Source of the DNA: Adenophora triphylla var. japonica | Taxonomy: Eukaryota; Streptophyta; Magnoliopsida; Asterales; Campanulaceae | Reading direction: 5' to 3' | Assembly: GCA_022495995.1 (NCBI GenBank) | Contig: JAFEMH010002329.1 | Coordinates: 248,001-312,000 of the forward strand | Length of the DNA stretch: 64,000 nt | Shown here: piece after piece, positions 63,481 to 64,000 of the stretch | How the letters are laid out: the number at the start of each line of letters is the position of its first letter | How positions within the stretch are numbered: position 1 is the first letter of the stretch | Notes under the pieces: model-generated | The model's input: the letters and a program-made list of their open reading frames with translations, nothing else | Told to the model about the DNA's origin: nothing | Databases searched by the model: none | Made by a program: the position numbers and the translations under genes

Positions 63481-64000
63481 TACGTCACTATTCGCGGATA
63501 GTGGTAGCACAAGTTGAAATGACTTGGGCATACGTCACTATTCGCGGATAGTGGTAGCACAAATTGGAATGACTTGGGCATACGTCACTATTCGCGGATA
63601 GTGGTAGCACAAATTGGAATGACTTGGGCATACGTCACTATTCGCGGATAGTGGTAGCACAAATCGGAATGACTTGGGCATACGTCACTATTCGCGGATA
63701 GTGGTAGCACAAATTGGAATGACTTGGGAATACGTCACTATTCGCGGATAGTGGTAGCACAAATTGGAATGACTTGGGCATACGTCACTATTCGCGGATA
63801 GTGGTAGCACAAATTGGAATGACTTGGGCATACGTCACTATTCGCGGATAGTGGTAGCACAAATTGGAATGACTTGGGCATACGTCACTATTCGCGGATA
63901 GTGGTAGCACAAATTGGAATGACTTGGGCATACGTCACTATTCGCGGATAGTGGTAGCACAAATTGGAATGACTTGGGCATACGTCACTATTCGCGGATA
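63481..64000. repeat. 50-bp tandem array, over ten units
   Basis: The exact 50-bp period starts TACGTCACTATTCGCGGATA; units begin at 63481, 63531 and so on to 63981, and the array runs off the window. Most units are identical. Rare variants include AAGTTGAAAT in unit 1 and AATCGG in one unit. Each unit holds CACTATTCGCGGATAGTG, a palindrome with one mismatch. A diverged related unit precedes it (about 63431-63480). Such arrays near the 3' end of Tat-type elements are known seeds of satellite DNA. Confidence 0.95.

Larger units (their letters stand above)
61307..64000 (-). mobile_element. LTR and 3' region of the second gypsy-like family, minus strand
   Basis: From TGTGAATGTGTGCCCC at 61307. 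It is related in reverse to 3717-5880: GGAGTCGCCACGCC near the left, a minus-strand TATA box (62601-62608), the conserved segment at about 62930-63160 whose minus-strand reading has ATRPSWSP (also seen at about 4020-4050), and a tandem array at the far end. It continues past the window. No coding region is recognised. Confidence 0.6.

Noticed and set aside
63481..64000. CRISPR-like look of the 50-bp repeats
   Set aside because: There are no unique spacers: the whole 50 bp repeats. The setting is a plant retroelement, so this is a tandem satellite-type array.

Overview
This window is plant nuclear DNA, and I see no ordinary host gene in it. It is a nested mosaic of transposable elements typical of a eudicot repeat-rich or heterochromatic region. 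The evidence is Ty3/gypsy Tat-type and chromovirus elements, a SIRE-like Ty1/copia element, a Cassandra TRIM carrying 5S-like sequence, Mutator-like elements (MULEs) with a plant mobile domain gene, Helitrons, and Stowaway, Harbinger and hAT-type MITEs. Almost all coding sequence is retroelement or transposase, and most of it is decayed.

Layout. 1-3716: 3' half of Tat-type gypsy element 1 (end of integrase, 3' UTR, an antisense spliced gene, 3' LTR). 3717-5880: LTR and 3' region of a second gypsy-like family with tandem repeats and paired palindromes around a TATA box. 5881-~13660: 3' half of a SIRE-like copia element (RT/RNase H, internal promoter, spliced extra ORF, PPT, 3' LTR). 13677-14377: gypsy RNase H fragment on the minus strand. 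~14378-21957: MULE A, with convergent transposase (+) and plant mobile domain gene (-). 22279-24550: cluster of MITEs anchored at TTA sites. 24617-26362: MULE B, an internally deleted relative of MULE A. 26546-36026: full-length but decayed gypsy element 2. 36292-51004: Helitron A, split by a young complete chromovirus (36302-45740). 51006-52809: Helitron B. 53191-61306: gypsy element 3, interrupted by a Cassandra TRIM (58457-59211) and a GC-rich hAT-type MITE (59531-60194). 61307-64000: an element related to 3717-5880 in opposite orientation, ending in a 50-bp tandem array that runs off the window.

Most notable. (1) In the copia element the pentamer ACCGC occurs about 58 times on the plus strand and about once on the minus strand between 7045 and 13582. 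It crosses promoter, intron, all three coding frames and LTR, but is absent from the pol fragment. That points to a nucleic-acid-level signal, perhaps like the dispersed motifs recognised by VANDAL anti-silencing proteins. (2) Several unrelated elements carry short palindromes in pairs about 20-45 bp apart. In two related LTRs the pair keeps its place just upstream of the TATA box although its sequence has changed. (3) A perfect 61-bp palindrome lies between the two convergent MULE A genes. (4) A 3' UTR hairpin shared by gypsy elements 2 and 3 shows a compensatory base-pair change. (5) In several patches CAG/CTG is systematically replaced by CG-containing strings, probably a long-read base-calling artefact at CHG-methylated sites, so some frameshifts may not be real. 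All of this is read by eye; no search or alignment was run.
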